Origin: Planctomycetota bacterium
GTDB lineage: Bacteria; Planctomycetota; UBA11346
Length of the DNA: 56,805 nucleotides
Reading direction: 5' to 3'
Assembly: GCA_013696105.1 (NCBI GenBank)
Contig: JACCZE010000051.1
Span: 1-56,805 of the forward strand
Part shown: piece after piece, positions 6,581-14,963 of the stretch
Position numbering within the stretch: position 1 is the first letter of the stretch
How the letters are laid out: each line of letters starts with the position of its first letter
Program-made: the position numbers and the translations under genes
Notes under the pieces: model-generated
The model's database searches: none
Told to the model about the DNA's origin: nothing
Seen by the model: only the letters and a program-made list of their open reading frames with translations

Positions 6581-9280
6581 TCATTTCACATACTTCTTCT
6601 GCGCCCAGCTGATCTGGTACACCAGGGTGCGCAGGCCGTCGGTCATCAGCTGCGCCGACGACTCGCGGACATCGTGCTTGAGCCGTTCGAGCTGCGCATT
6701 GCGGATATCGATCAGCGGTATGCCTAGATTCGCGCAGTCCTCGCGCACTCGCGGCCACGCCGCATCGATGGCGGCCTGACGAGACGGATCCTCGAGCTTG
6801 GTCGTCCGTCCGACCACCAGCACGGGCAGGAACCCGCCGCGGCGGCCCTTGGCGTCGCCGCCGATCACCTCGGTCACGAGACGGCGCGTCCATTTCATCA
6901 GCGCGTCCGGGTCCTTGAGCGAACAGGTCGTCTCCTCGCCGTTGATCGCGAGTACCAGCAGGCTGCATTCCTCGGGCGTCACCATCGGCTGCGAGGGCTT
7001 GAACTGCTGCTCGGGGAACCAACTCTCGGCGATACCGAGATTGGTGACCGTCTTGTTCGGCGGTTCGCGGCCAAGCAGGCGCACGATGTCCTTGCGCATC
7101 TGCGTTTCCCACAGCTTGTCGGCGTTGGTGACCAGCAGCTTGATGCGCTTGGGATCGAACAGCTTCGGGTCGTTCCATTTCTTCGACGGCCGCTTCGCGG
7201 CCACCTGGTCGAGCAGGACGATCAGGCGATGCTGGTATTCCTTGTTGGCGATGATGTCGCCGGCGACCAGCGGGGCGGGCATCAGATCGATGTCCCCCAG
7301 CTCGGGAGCGGTATTGGCCACCGCGACGACCTTGCCCAGGAGGAACCCGCGGTCTGCGCCCAGGTCGGCGGCATCCTCGAATTTCAACCACAGCTTGGAT
7401 CCGAATTTGTCGATGTCGGGAAACGGGATGTCGAAGACCTGCCAGTCGCCCGTCTCGGAGAACTTCAATGGCTCCAGCGCGATGCTCTGGTGCTCGACCT
7501 GTTCGGCCGGTTCGAGAGATTTCGGACTTTTCGCCGGAATGGTGGATTCCACCCAGAGGTTGAGCGTCTTGCGATTGCTGCGCACGCGATGCATCAGCAC
7601 CACCACGCCACCGCCGACCACCGAGGCCTTGGGCAGTTCGATGTGGAGCGTCTGCATGCGTCCTGCGCCAGGAGGCCGCTGCGAGCGCTGGAATGGGTCG
7701 GCTCCGCTCGGCCAGGGCGATGGCAGGTCGGCGGTGCCGTCGAGCGGCTCTGGTTTCGCATCCAGCGGCCAGACGAACACGCGCTTCCAATCGGTCACCG
7801 CTCGATCGACATGCACCGGCTTGGCCGTTTCGACGGCAGGCTTGGGATCGGCCGGTTCCGTCACTGGCGCGGGTGCGACCAGCTCAGGAGCCGGAGCGGG
7901 CCAGGGCGGCGGCTGCGCGCTCGCATTGCCGTCAGGCCCAGCCCGATCCGAACCCGCGAGGTAGACCTGGTCGACTCGCCAGCCCGGCCCCGACGCCTTG
8001 ACCGCGAAGGCGGTAGCGCCCTTGCGCACCACCACCGACGGGGTCAGGGGACGCCATCCAGGCGTGGCGCATTCGGCTCCAGTCACCTTGCCGACGACCT
8101 CGCCATCGATGAGGACGCTCAACGAGCCCTTGCCCGAGGGACAGACGGCTCGGATCCACACCTGATACCCGCCACCGGCCATCTCCGGGAGCGCTCGCTC
8201 GAGGGTGCCGTAAACGCCGGACAATTCGCCATTCGCCTTCCAGAAGGGGACCTTGCGACCTCCCACCAGATCGGTGCCGGTGAACAGCCAGCATTCGGGA
8301 GCGGGTGGAGCGGGGGATACCGCATCTGCTGGACCAGTGTGCACGACCGGGGCGTCGGGTCGGACCTCGGCGGGATCGTCCCCGACCTCTGGTGAAGCGG
8401 TATCGCGCGGCGACACACGTGCGCGCAGCTCCTCGGCCCGCGCGTGCACCGCGACGAATCGCCGGTCATCGACGATCGCGAGGCGATCGAGTCCGGCCCG
8501 GACCTCTGCGAGTCGCCCACTGTCGAGATCCTTGGCGAGCGCATCCAGCGCTTTGTCGTATACCGCGGTCAGCTCGGTGGAGATCTGTGCGATCACCCCG
8601 TCCGGACACCGAGGATCGTTCGCGGCTGCGCGCCAGGCCGCGAGTGCTTCGCGCGGGTAATCGCCTCGGGTGCGGGTGATGACGGTCTCGGCGACCGCTG
8701 CCGAGGCCACCGGCGTGGTCTCTAGAACCGCCGCCGGCTTTGCGGACCCCTTGGTCACGATCGCCACGAGCACGCCGATCACCATCACGCCGGCCACCGC
8801 ACCGCCTGCGATGAGCGGAAGACGATGGCGTGGAGGGGAGACGCCCGGCACGGCAGCGACCGGATTCTTCGCGGAGCTGACGGCACGGTTGGCCGACGAA
8901 CTGGGAGCCTTCTCGGCGATCGCCGGCAGCGGCGGGGCGGTGAAAGATCCCGTGTCGCGCAGGGTCCGGCGGTGGATGAGGACGTTGCCAGCGGTCGTGA
9001 ACGAAAAGCGCTGATGATCGGGATGGCGGGGATCCGGTACCACGTAGGTGGTTGCGTTCAGACCCTTGAGAGCTCGGAAGCGGTTGATCTCGACCTGAGC
9101 CTTGCCGGGCAGGTTGTCGACGCACATCGGACAGACGAACTGCCCATCCACCTTCACGGCGAGGCCCTGGGCGAGTTCGTCGGCAGAAATGGGATTCTGG
9201 CAGGTGCTGCACGCCGTCGATGGCGTCGGCGGCTGAGGCGACGTGGACGGAGATTGCGGCGATGACGGGGGCGAGTTCAT
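6581..9280 (-). CDS. Large membrane-anchored protein with N-terminal zinc ribbon and degenerate SGNH-like C-terminus
   Basis: 899 residues, function unknown. The Pro/Ser-rich N-terminus carries two CxxC pairs (24/27 and 50/53), a probable zinc ribbon. A single transmembrane segment is at about 154-176, so the first 150 residues are probably cytosolic and the rest outside. From about 325 comes a beta-rich region resembling carbohydrate-binding sandwiches (SLSVLIDGEVVGKV, WRVDQVYLAG). A second beta region leads to the last 220 residues, whose alternating strands and helices (IKLLVTN, CSLLVLAING, FLPVLVVGRTT, GIPLIDIRN) suggest an SGNH-hydrolase-like fold. I see no clear GDS or DxxH catalytic blocks. 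The architecture is unusual; an envelope sensing or binding role is inference only. Confidence 0.75.
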   Translation of the reverse strand: MNSPPSSPQSPSTSPQPPTPSTACSTCQNPISADELAQGLAVKVDGQFVCPMCVDNLPGKAQVEINRFRALKGLNATTYVVPDPRHPDHQRFSFTTAGNVLIHRRTLRDTGSFTAPPLPAIAEKAPSSSANRAVSSAKNPVAAVPGVSPPRHRLPLIAGGAVAGVMVIGVLVAIVTKGSAKPAAVLETTPVASAAVAETVITRTRGDYPREALAAWRAAANDPRCPDGVIAQISTELTAVYDKALDALAKDLDSGRLAEVRAGLDRLAIVDDRRFVAVHARAEELRARVSPRDTASPEVGDDPAEVRPDAPVVHTGPADAVSPAPPAPECWLFTGTDLVGGRKVPFWKANGELSGVYGTLERALPEMAGGGYQVWIRAVCPSGKGSLSVLIDGEVVGKVTGAECATPGWRPLTPSVVVRKGATAFAVKASGPGWRVDQVYLAGSDRAGPDGNASAQPPPWPAPAPELVAPAPVTEPADPKPAVETAKPVHVDRAVTDWKRVFVWPLDAKPEPLDGTADLPSPWPSGADPFQRSQRPPGAGRMQTLHIELPKASVVGGGVVVLMHRVRSNRKTLNLWVESTIPAKSPKSLEPAEQVEHQSIALEPLKFSETGDWQVFDIPFPDIDKFGSKLWLKFEDAADLGADRGFLLGKVVAVANTAPELGDIDLMPAPLVAGDIIANKEYQHRLIVLLDQVAAKRPSKKWNDPKLFDPKRIKLLVTNADKLWETQMRKDIVRLLGREPPNKTVTNLGIAESWFPEQQFKPSQPMVTPEECSLLVLAINGEETTCSLKDPDALMKWTRRLVTEVIGGDAKGRRGGFLPVLVVGRTTKLEDPSRQAAIDAAWPRVREDCANLGIPLIDIRNAQLERLKHDVRESSAQLMTDGLRTLVYQISWAQKKYVK

Positions 9281-9349
9281 CGGGGCTCGGCCGCCAGCCT
9301 ATGCCATGGAGTGGCGAGGGAAGGCGACGGTCCTGGTCTCCAGGGACCA

Positions 9350-9384
9350 AAAAAAGACCTCCCCGCGGAACGGGGAGGTCTTTG
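9350..9384 (-). terminator. Rho-independent terminator of the Cys/His-rich gene
   Basis: Stem 9354-9365/9373-9384 (AAAGACCTCCCC pairing with GGGGAGGTCTTT) with a 7-base loop. Reading the minus strand it ends in a run of seven T. It lies 19 bp past the stop of the gene at 9403, exactly where an intrinsic terminator belongs. Confidence 0.93.
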
Positions 9385-9402
9385 AAACCGGAGGGTTTCG
9401 GA

Positions 9403-9768
9403 TTACTTGTGGTCGTGGCCGGCGTGGCCGTCCGCAGCCTTCGTTTCGGTCTTCTCTTCGACCTTGTCGGCCTTCTTGCCGGCGATCGCCGCGTCGACGA
9501 ACTTCTCGGGGCTCCCGGCGACCTTCTTCTCGCAGCCTTCGCTGCAGGTGCCGATGAGGACCTTCTTGCCATCCTTGGTGGTCGCCGCGACCGGGGCGAT
9601 CTTGGCGTTGACGGCCATGCCGCAGGCGGCGCAGACGTCGTTGATGGCCTTGGAATCGGCTGCAACCGGGGTGGTGCCGGGCGCCGGAGTGACGGCCTTG
9701 TCATCGTGCGCGGCGAAAGCCGAGAGGCTCATGGTGAGGGCGAGGACGGCGGTCATGACGAAACGCAT
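9403..9768 (-). CDS. Small secreted Cys/His-rich protein
   Basis: 121 residues. An N-terminal signal peptide (RFVMTAVLALTMSLSAFAA) directs export. The mature part has DVCAACGMAVN and GTCSEGCEKK, two Cys pairs that resemble the metal-binding patterns of YHS or NosL-type small domains. The tail GHAGHDHK is His-rich. Periplasmic binding of a soft metal (copper, zinc) is plausible but unproven. The expression signals are unusually clear: AAGGAG at 9779-9774, five bases before the ATG, an AT-rich island upstream and a strong intrinsic terminator downstream. This suggests a highly expressed monocistronic gene. Confidence 0.85.
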   Translation of the reverse strand: MRFVMTAVLALTMSLSAFAAHDDKAVTPAPGTTPVAADSKAINDVCAACGMAVNAKIAPVAATTKDGKKVLIGTCSEGCEKKVAGSPEKFVDAAIAGKKADKVEEKTETKAADGHAGHDHK

Positions 9769-9773
9769 GTGGA

Positions 9774-9779
9774 CTCCTT
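9774..9779 (-). promoter_or_regulatory. Strong ribosome binding site AAGGAG
   Basis: Near-perfect Shine-Dalgarno sequence on the minus strand, spaced five bases from the ATG at 9768. Most neighbouring genes lack such a clear site, so this supports strong translation and fixes the start. Confidence 0.85.
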
Positions 9780-9865
9780 GATAGGTGTGAGAGCAAGCCT
9801 GGGGATCCAGGCACCAGATTAAGGTCGCGAGGGAATCGCGTGTTCCACGTCCTTTCAGTATGCGC

Positions 9866-9915
9866 CATAGACATATAAGATCTTTATTTTAAGTAGGTTA
9901 TATTCTTTCGTGTCT
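9866..9915 (-). promoter_or_regulatory. AT-rich island, probable promoter of the Cys/His-rich gene
   Basis: About 50 bp of strongly AT-rich sequence in an otherwise GC-rich window, about 100-150 bp upstream of the minus-strand gene at 9403-9768 and past the 3' end of the AraC gene. Several TATA-like hexamers are present, so I do not name exact -10 and -35 boxes. Confidence 0.5.
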
Positions 9916-10006
9916 TTGGGTTGCCGTCGGGGAAGCTCGAGCCGTCACAGGCGACCATGTCGGAGCGCTGAGTGGCGGCTCCTGAGGTAAGACCGCCTCC
10001 GCCGAC

Positions 10007-10858
10007 TCAGCCGAGGGATCCCCGTTCCCGCCAAACCCGCGGCGAGCACCCCTGGCGACGAAGGAACTGGCGATTGAACGACGACAGGGATGGGAAGCCG
10101 ACGGCCAAGGCGATGTCGGCGATCGCGCGATCGGTGGTGGCGAGCAGCCCTGCGGCAACCGCTACCCGGTGTGCGAGCAGGTACTCACGCGGGCTGGATC
10201 CGCATTGGGCGGCGAAGACGCGGCGGAACTGGCTCTGGCTGAGGCCGCAACGTCGGGCGAGTGAGGCCATCGACGGAGTCGACGCGTAAGAGGCCCCGAT
10301 CCACGCCAGCGCGGGTTCGAGGATCCGCAATTTCGCGAGCGAGCGCAGGGCGCGCGAGCGACGCGGCGCGAGCCGGTGCGCGGCGACCAGGACCTCGATC
10401 ACGCGGGCACGGATGACATCGCGCCAGCACGAGCGCCGTCGCCGGAACTCATCGACCAGCGCGACGATTGCCAGCCCGACCGGATCATCACAGCGGAAAT
10501 GGCCGCGGGCGGAGGCTGCAGCTTCCAGCAGCAGGGGGTCGCAACGTCCACCCAGCAGGGCCGTGGCATCGATGAACGCGAAGGTCCAGTCACTGACCTC
10601 CGCGCTGACCGAGTGGGCGGCATGGGCGATGGACCCGCCGATGACGAAGACCTCGCCCGCGGCGAAGGGCTCGGCGCGCTCCTCGAGCATGAAGATGCCA
10701 CTGCCGCTGCGGCACCAGGCGAACTCGATCGCGCCGTGGACGTGGTGGAGAGGTCGACGAGCCGGGTCCTGACGCCAATCGAGCACGTGCACGGGGAAGC
10801 TTGGATCGAGCCGCCATGGTTCGACCCGTACCTTGGGTGCGTTTGCGCGTTTCTGCAT
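10007..10858 (-). CDS. AraC-family transcriptional regulator with cupin sensor
   Basis: 283 residues from the ATG at 10858; a GTG at 10879 would add seven. The N-terminal half is a cupin-like ligand domain (LHHVHGAIEFAWCRSGSG, EPFAAGEVFVIGG). The C-terminal 100 residues carry two helix-turn-helices: SMASLARRCGLSQSQFRRVFAAQ and IADIALAVGFPSLSSFNRQFLRR, ending in the usual GCSPRVWR. It is divergently arranged with the dioxygenase gene, with about 95 bp between starts, so it probably controls that gene and itself. The ligand is unknown. Confidence 0.9.
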   Translation of the reverse strand: MQKRANAPKVRVEPWRLDPSFPVHVLDWRQDPARRPLHHVHGAIEFAWCRSGSGIFMLEERAEPFAAGEVFVIGGSIAHAAHSVSAEVSDWTFAFIDATALLGGRCDPLLLEAAASARGHFRCDDPVGLAIVALVDEFRRRRSCWRDVIRARVIEVLVAAHRLAPRRSRALRSLAKLRILEPALAWIGASYASTPSMASLARRCGLSQSQFRRVFAAQCGSSPREYLLAHRVAVAAGLLATTDRAIADIALAVGFPSLSSFNRQFLRRQGCSPRVWRERGSLG

Positions 10859-10953
10859 GGTTGGTGAGCGCAGCGACACAGACGCCGAGGTGCTCGCTCG
10901 TATGATCGATACCTGCGAGCCGGGACAAGTCTGATAAAACCCTTGGAGCCACC

Positions 10954-11712
10954 ATGTCGCCAGAATGCACCGACATCCATGAGCGCGGATACGTCGTGCT
11001 CGAACGCGTCTACGACGAGCGCGAGCTCACCGACATCCACGCGATCATGCGCGACGCCTGGCAGCGTGCCGGCGCACCACGCCCGGGCGGTCATTTCGGC
11101 TTCATCATGCACCCGCTGTTCGCCGCTGCGCCGGATATGGCAGCGTACGTCCCGCGACCACGCGTCATCGGTCTGCTGGCTGAGTTGTTCGGCGAACAGC
11201 CGCGCTTGGCGCACAACGGCGGTCTGATGAGCGACGTGTCGCGCTCCTTCACTCCATGGCATTATCATCGCAGCGATGCCTGCGACGACGCACTGGTGTG
11301 GGATCTCGCACGACGTGATCGCCCGGAACGCATCACGCGCGTGTTGGCCAACGTCTACGTCGACGGCTCGACCCCCGAGCGGGGCGAACTGCTGGTTTCG
11401 CCGCGTCGGTTCGACGATCCGCTGGCTCCGTCCGATGTCGATCGCGACCGCGAATGGAGCTGCCAGGAGGTGGTGCGCTGTGCACCCGGATCGATCGTGG
11501 TCTTCGACCAGAGCCTCTTCCACGCGGCGCGTCCGGCGCGCACCGATGCGCCGCGGCGGATCTTCGGCGGGCATTACCAGGGTTGGTCCGAATCACCTCC
11601 TCATCGCGAGGACAACGCGGCGGATCTGCCCGGGGTGTCGGCTGCGCTCACGGCCGAACCGATGCTGCGGGCGCTGGTGCGCGGGGTCGCGCGGCGTCAC
11701 TCCGCGTCGTAG
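10954..11712 (+). CDS. Phytanoyl-CoA dioxygenase (PhyH) family protein
   Basis: 252-residue Fe(II)/2-oxoglutarate-dependent oxygenase of the PhyH family. The start of the fold, ERGYVVLERVYDERELTDI, is typical. The first iron ligands are in WHYHRSDA (H-x-D-like), and the distal His is in FDQSLFHAARPA followed by an Arg suited to bind 2-oxoglutarate. PhyH proteins in heterotrophic bacteria hydroxylate many small molecules, so the real substrate is not phytanoyl-CoA by default. The divergent AraC regulator suggests induction by the substrate. Its 3' end faces the small gene at 11838. Confidence 0.87.
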   Translation: MSPECTDIHERGYVVLERVYDERELTDIHAIMRDAWQRAGAPRPGGHFGFIMHPLFAAAPDMAAYVPRPRVIGLLAELFGEQPRLAHNGGLMSDVSRSFTPWHYHRSDACDDALVWDLARRDRPERITRVLANVYVDGSTPERGELLVSPRRFDDPLAPSDVDRDREWSCQEVVRCAPGSIVVFDQSLFHAARPARTDAPRRIFGGHYQGWSESPPHREDNAADLPGVSAALTAEPMLRALVRGVARRHSAS

Positions 11713-11837
11713 GCCGCCGGCTCCTGGGGCGACAGGACCTCGAACCGGGTCATGGTCCGGGTGAGGATGGCGGGGTCGCGATCCGGGACGTAATGAGCTG
11801 AGGTCGCTGGGCTGGGCCCGATCCGCCTCGATAGCGT

Positions 11838-12095
11838 TCAGCTACCCGATTTCTCGAGATCGGGTAGCACGGGAACCTTCAGGGTCACATTCATCGCCGC
11901 CAGCTGCTGCTTCCTGAGCAGCTCGATCCGTCGTTCCAGTGCCGCGAGTTGCGCAGCCTTGGTGAGATCCTTGGTCTGCGCTGATAGCGCCGCGTGTTCG
12001 TCCATGGCTGTGCGCAACAAACCGCTGATGGAGGCGACCCGATCAGAGCCCATGTCGCTATCCCGGCGGCTGGCCCGGCCCGATGTGTCTACCAT
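11838..12095 (-). CDS. Small hypothetical protein, predicted coiled coil
   Basis: 85 residues, not recognised. Residues 25-70 are rich in Ala, Leu, Glu, Lys and Gln with heptad-like spacing (HAALSAQTKDL, LAALERRIELLRKQQ), so a helical coiled coil is likely. It has no signal peptide or Cys. An internal Met15 is an alternative start. The last codons and the stop sit in a 10-bp hairpin (11841-11868). The reading frame ends cleanly between the PhyH gene and tRNA-Arg, but with no homologue in mind the call is moderate. Confidence 0.5.
   Translation of the reverse strand: MVDTSGRASRRDSDMGSDRVASISGLLRTAMDEHAALSAQTKDLTKAAQLAALERRIELLRKQQLAAMNVTLKVPVLPDLEKSGS
11841..11868 (-). terminator. Hairpin at the 3' end of the small coiled-coil gene
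   Basis: Perfect 10-bp stem GCTACCCGAT/ATCGGGTAGC (11841-11850/11859-11868) with an 8-base loop containing CTCGAG. It lies within the last nine codons of the minus-strand gene and could end transcription from both converging genes. There is no U tract. Confidence 0.5.
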
Positions 12096-12200
12096 TGGGC
12101 CTTACCCTACGAGGTTATCACCCGGTGGTTAACCCTACGTAGGCCTACAGATCACCACATCGAGGGATGTGCGGAGGGCCATGCGAGTCTGAAGCGTATT

Positions 12201-12277
<77 letters not shown>

Positions 12278-12334
12278 ACGACGTCGTGACGCTAAGCGCT
12301 TCCCGATGCGGGCAAGACGCAACGCCGACTGGGA

Positions 12335-13321
12335 TCACTCTGGGCGGGTGGGGGACGCTACCTGGGGGTCCGCAGCATTGGTGATCGGCAGGGAGCTCTC
12401 CTCGGGGAAGAGCCGGCAGAGGTAGCGCTGGAGCTTCTCGTTGGTCGGGCCGTAGCCGCCGTCGTACATGTAGTGCTCGAGGTCCTGGCCGAACTCGCGC
12501 GCGGTGGCGTAGCGGTTCGAGGGATTGACCTCGAGCGCGCGCAGAAGGATCTGCTCGAGCTTCTCGGGGATGTGCGGGTTCAGACGGCGCGGCGGTTTGA
12601 TGGAATAGTTGTCCATCTTGTCGACCAGGTCGTCGATGTCGTTGACGTTGTAGACCACGGTGTTGGTCAGCAGCTCGTACATCACCAGGCCCAACGAGAA
12701 GACGTCGGACTGGCGCGTGGTGCCGACGAACTTCGCCTGCTCGGGGCTCATGTACGGCAGCTTGCCCATGATCACCTCGGCTTCGTCCGGGGTGTTCATG
12801 ATCACGGCCTTGGCGATACCGAAGTCGGTGAGCTTCACCACGCCGCCGTAGGTGATGATGACGTTCGAGGGGGTGACGTCACGGTGGACGATGTTCAGCA
12901 GCTTGCCGGACATGTTCTTGGCTTCGTGGGCGTAATTCAGCGCGCGGCAGACGCGCGAGATCACGAAGGCGCCGATGTCGACGTTGGTGACCTTGTGGCG
13001 GTCCTTGTGGGCGCGGATGAAATCGGCGAGGTTCTTGCCGTGCGCGTATTCCATCACGATGTAGTAGATGCCCTTGGTCTGGCCGAGCTGATAGACCTGG
13101 AGCACATTCTCGTGGATCAAGTCGGCGACCAGCTTCGCCTCGCCGACGAACAGATCGACGTTCTCCTTGTTCTTCAAGTACTCCTTCTTGATGGTCTTGA
13201 TCGCGACGACCTTGCGGAAGCTCTCGGCCCCGAGCTGCTCCGCGAGATAGACCGAACCCATGCCACCCGTCGCCAATTTGCGGATGATCTGGTAGGAGGT
13301 CTGATACTGGATTTCCTGCAT
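12335..13321 (-). CDS. Hanks-type serine/threonine protein kinase
   Basis: 328-residue PknB-like kinase consisting almost only of the catalytic domain. The glycine loop is LATGGMGSVYLAE, the ATP lysine is in VVAIKTIKK, and the catalytic loop is IVHRDVTPSNVII. The metal-binding DFG is in KLTDFGIAKAV, the activation-loop end is GKLPYMSPEQAKF, and SDVFSLGLVMYELLT follows. All key residues are present, so it should be active. Unlike many PknB proteins it has no transmembrane helix or PASTA/WD40 domain, so it is cytosolic. Substrate unknown. A weak AGGGG Shine-Dalgarno precedes the ATG. Confidence 0.95.
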   Translation of the reverse strand: MQEIQYQTSYQIIRKLATGGMGSVYLAEQLGAESFRKVVAIKTIKKEYLKNKENVDLFVGEAKLVADLIHENVLQVYQLGQTKGIYYIVMEYAHGKNLADFIRAHKDRHKVTNVDIGAFVISRVCRALNYAHEAKNMSGKLLNIVHRDVTPSNVIITYGGVVKLTDFGIAKAVIMNTPDEAEVIMGKLPYMSPEQAKFVGTTRQSDVFSLGLVMYELLTNTVVYNVNDIDDLVDKMDNYSIKPPRRLNPHIPEKLEQILLRALEVNPSNRYATAREFGQDLEHYMYDGGYGPTNEKLQRYLCRLFPEESSLPITNAADPQVASPTRPE

Positions 13322-13418
13322 GGTCGTCCGATCCCCTGTGAGAGCATCCAGTTACCCTCGCCATGTCAACGCGAGGGCACGATGATCGTGGAGTATACCC
13401 CAATCCTTCGGCGCTTGG

Positions 13419-14240
13419 TCAGAACTTGTTGGTGCGCCGGAGTCGGTTGAAACGCTCGATGTACTCCTTGCGGCCCGCGGCGAGCAGCTTCTTTGGTCCG
13501 ACGCCTTGATCGCAGATGCCCGCGACGGCGCTGGCCATGGCGCACCCGCGCTTGATGGCCCGGAAGTCGGCGCCCTCCCCCGCGCACCAGCCGGCGAGGG
13601 CTCCAGAGAAGGCGGCGCCGGTCCCGCGCGATGAGCCCTTGGGCATCGGCATCGAGGCGTAGGTGACGGCCTTGTCGCCATAGATGATCAGGCCTCCGAG
13701 GATCCCGGCGGTCAGCACCACCGCCTTCGCGCCGAGATCCCGCACCCACATGCCGGCGGCGAGGGCGTCGACTCCGCCGGCCAGGGCTGCTGCGACCGCA
13801 AGGGGGAGCACCAGGATGTCGGCCGCCTGGGCGCAAGCCTGCAGATGGCCGCGATCGCATGCACGGTGCGGCGCGACGACCACCGTCGGCCGCTGGCCGA
13901 GCCGAGCGATCACCGCGAAGGCGCGCTCCGCTTCCGCCGGCCCTAAACGCACGACCGCCGCGGCGCCGAGGTCCTCGGCGCTGGTCGGCTCGATCTCAGG
14001 CAGCGATACCGCCGCGCTCGCGGAGGTGCCATCCCACGAGACGCCGGCCAGATCGATGCGGTGGTTCTCGAAGATGGTGCGCGCCTGTGGCGGGAATCCG
14101 CTGCCAGCCTGCGCCCACAGCTGCGTGGTCGCGAGCGGGGCGCCGGCGATGGCGGCGTAGGCGCCCGCTCCGCCGATCAGCGCGCGGGCGTCGCCGACGT
14201 CCTCGATCAGCACGGCTCCGGCAACCAAGAGCGCGCTCAT
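13419..14240 (-). CDS. PfkB-family sugar-kinase-like protein lacking the catalytic Asp
   Basis: 273 residues with an overall ribokinase/PfkB layout: an N-terminal strand, a Gly-rich GGAGAYAAIA segment and a late GTGAAFSGALAGWCAG segment. In active members that last motif reads GAGD/GTGD, and the Asp is the catalytic base; here it is Ala. The usual N-x-x-E motif is also missing (ILVLPLAVAAALAG stands there). It is therefore probably not a conventional kinase, though it may still bind a nucleotide or sugar. Its ATG overlaps the stop of the upstream nitroreductase gene (ATGA), so the two are co-translated. Read-through without frame damage argues against decay. Confidence 0.8.
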   Translation of the reverse strand: MSALLVAGAVLIEDVGDARALIGGAGAYAAIAGAPLATTQLWAQAGSGFPPQARTIFENHRIDLAGVSWDGTSASAAVSLPEIEPTSAEDLGAAAVVRLGPAEAERAFAVIARLGQRPTVVVAPHRACDRGHLQACAQAADILVLPLAVAAALAGGVDALAAGMWVRDLGAKAVVLTAGILGGLIIYGDKAVTYASMPMPKGSSRGTGAAFSGALAGWCAGEGADFRAIKRGCAMASAVAGICDQGVGPKKLLAAGRKEYIERFNRLRRTNKF

Positions 14241-14827
14241 GCAGCCTCCAGCCAGCGCAGCCGCTCGGACAATGGCCGACGAGGAGGCGCGACCGGGGCT
14301 TCCGCGGCATGGCCGAGCCAGATGCAGCCGATGGGGGCTTCGCGCGCGGAGTCGACGCCGTACCAGCGCAGCGTCAGCGGGTGCACGAGGCCTGCCGAGG
14401 TGCTCCAATAGCTGCCGAGTCCGAGCCCGGTGGCGACCAGCAGGGCGTTCTGCACCGCCGCGGCGGTGGCGGCATGATCCTCGAGGTCGACCGTGGGGTC
14501 CTTGCCGCGCACCCAGGTGACGGCGATCAGCGCGCCGGCCTGCGGCAGGCGGGCGAGCAGCTTCTCGAGCTTCGCGGAAGCCCGCGCCGGATCGGCTCCA
14601 GCGACGATCTGCGGAGTGCCGCGCAGGAAGGCGATGAGGCGCACGATGGCGGCCTGGTCCAGGGCGTAGAAGCGCCATGGCTCGGACAGCCGATGGTTGG
14701 GGGCCCAACGGCCGGCGTCGAGGACGCGTTCGACCGTGGCGCGATCAATCGGAGCACCGGTGTAGGATTTGTGCGTGCGTCGCGCATGGATCACGCGTTC
14801 GACGGAGTCGATCTCGGAAACGGGCAT
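14237..14827 (-). CDS. Nitroreductase-family flavoprotein
   Basis: 196-residue FMN-dependent oxidoreductase. Family features are RRTHKSYTGAPIDRATVERVLDAGRWAPNHRLSEPWRF near the N-terminus (the Arg pair that binds FMN), then the central helix region AATAAAVQNALLVATGLGLGSYW and the C-terminal IGCIWLGHA. Such proteins reduce nitro groups, quinones or other electrophiles with NAD(P)H. The physiological substrate here is unknown. It is first of a two-gene unit with the PfkB-like protein and divergent from proS. The start ATG at 14827 is preferred over longer forms that overlap the proS promoter. Confidence 0.88.
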   Translation of the reverse strand: MPVSEIDSVERVIHARRTHKSYTGAPIDRATVERVLDAGRWAPNHRLSEPWRFYALDQAAIVRLIAFLRGTPQIVAGADPARASAKLEKLLARLPQAGALIAVTWVRGKDPTVDLEDHAATAAAVQNALLVATGLGLGSYWSTSAGLVHPLTLRWYGVDSAREAPIGCIWLGHAAEAPVAPPRRPLSERLRWLEAA

Positions 14828-14963
14828 CGCTGCAGGGTAGGGGCGGTGTGCGGTTTCCCAAGAGCGATGACCTGCGTGCTGGCCCGTCCATCGCGATTGC
14901 GCCGTCCATCGCGATTGCGCCCGCATGCGGTCCCGCCAAGGTGTGCGCCCGCGGAGAACAGCC

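Noticed and set aside
7927-8500. Open frames inside the 899-residue membrane protein suggesting a split gene
   Set aside because: The single minus-strand frame is continuous with coherent domains; the others are shadows.
12134-12143. CCTACGTAGG palindrome upstream of the small coiled-coil gene as an operator
   Set aside because: A single short palindrome with no regulator next to it; not enough evidence.
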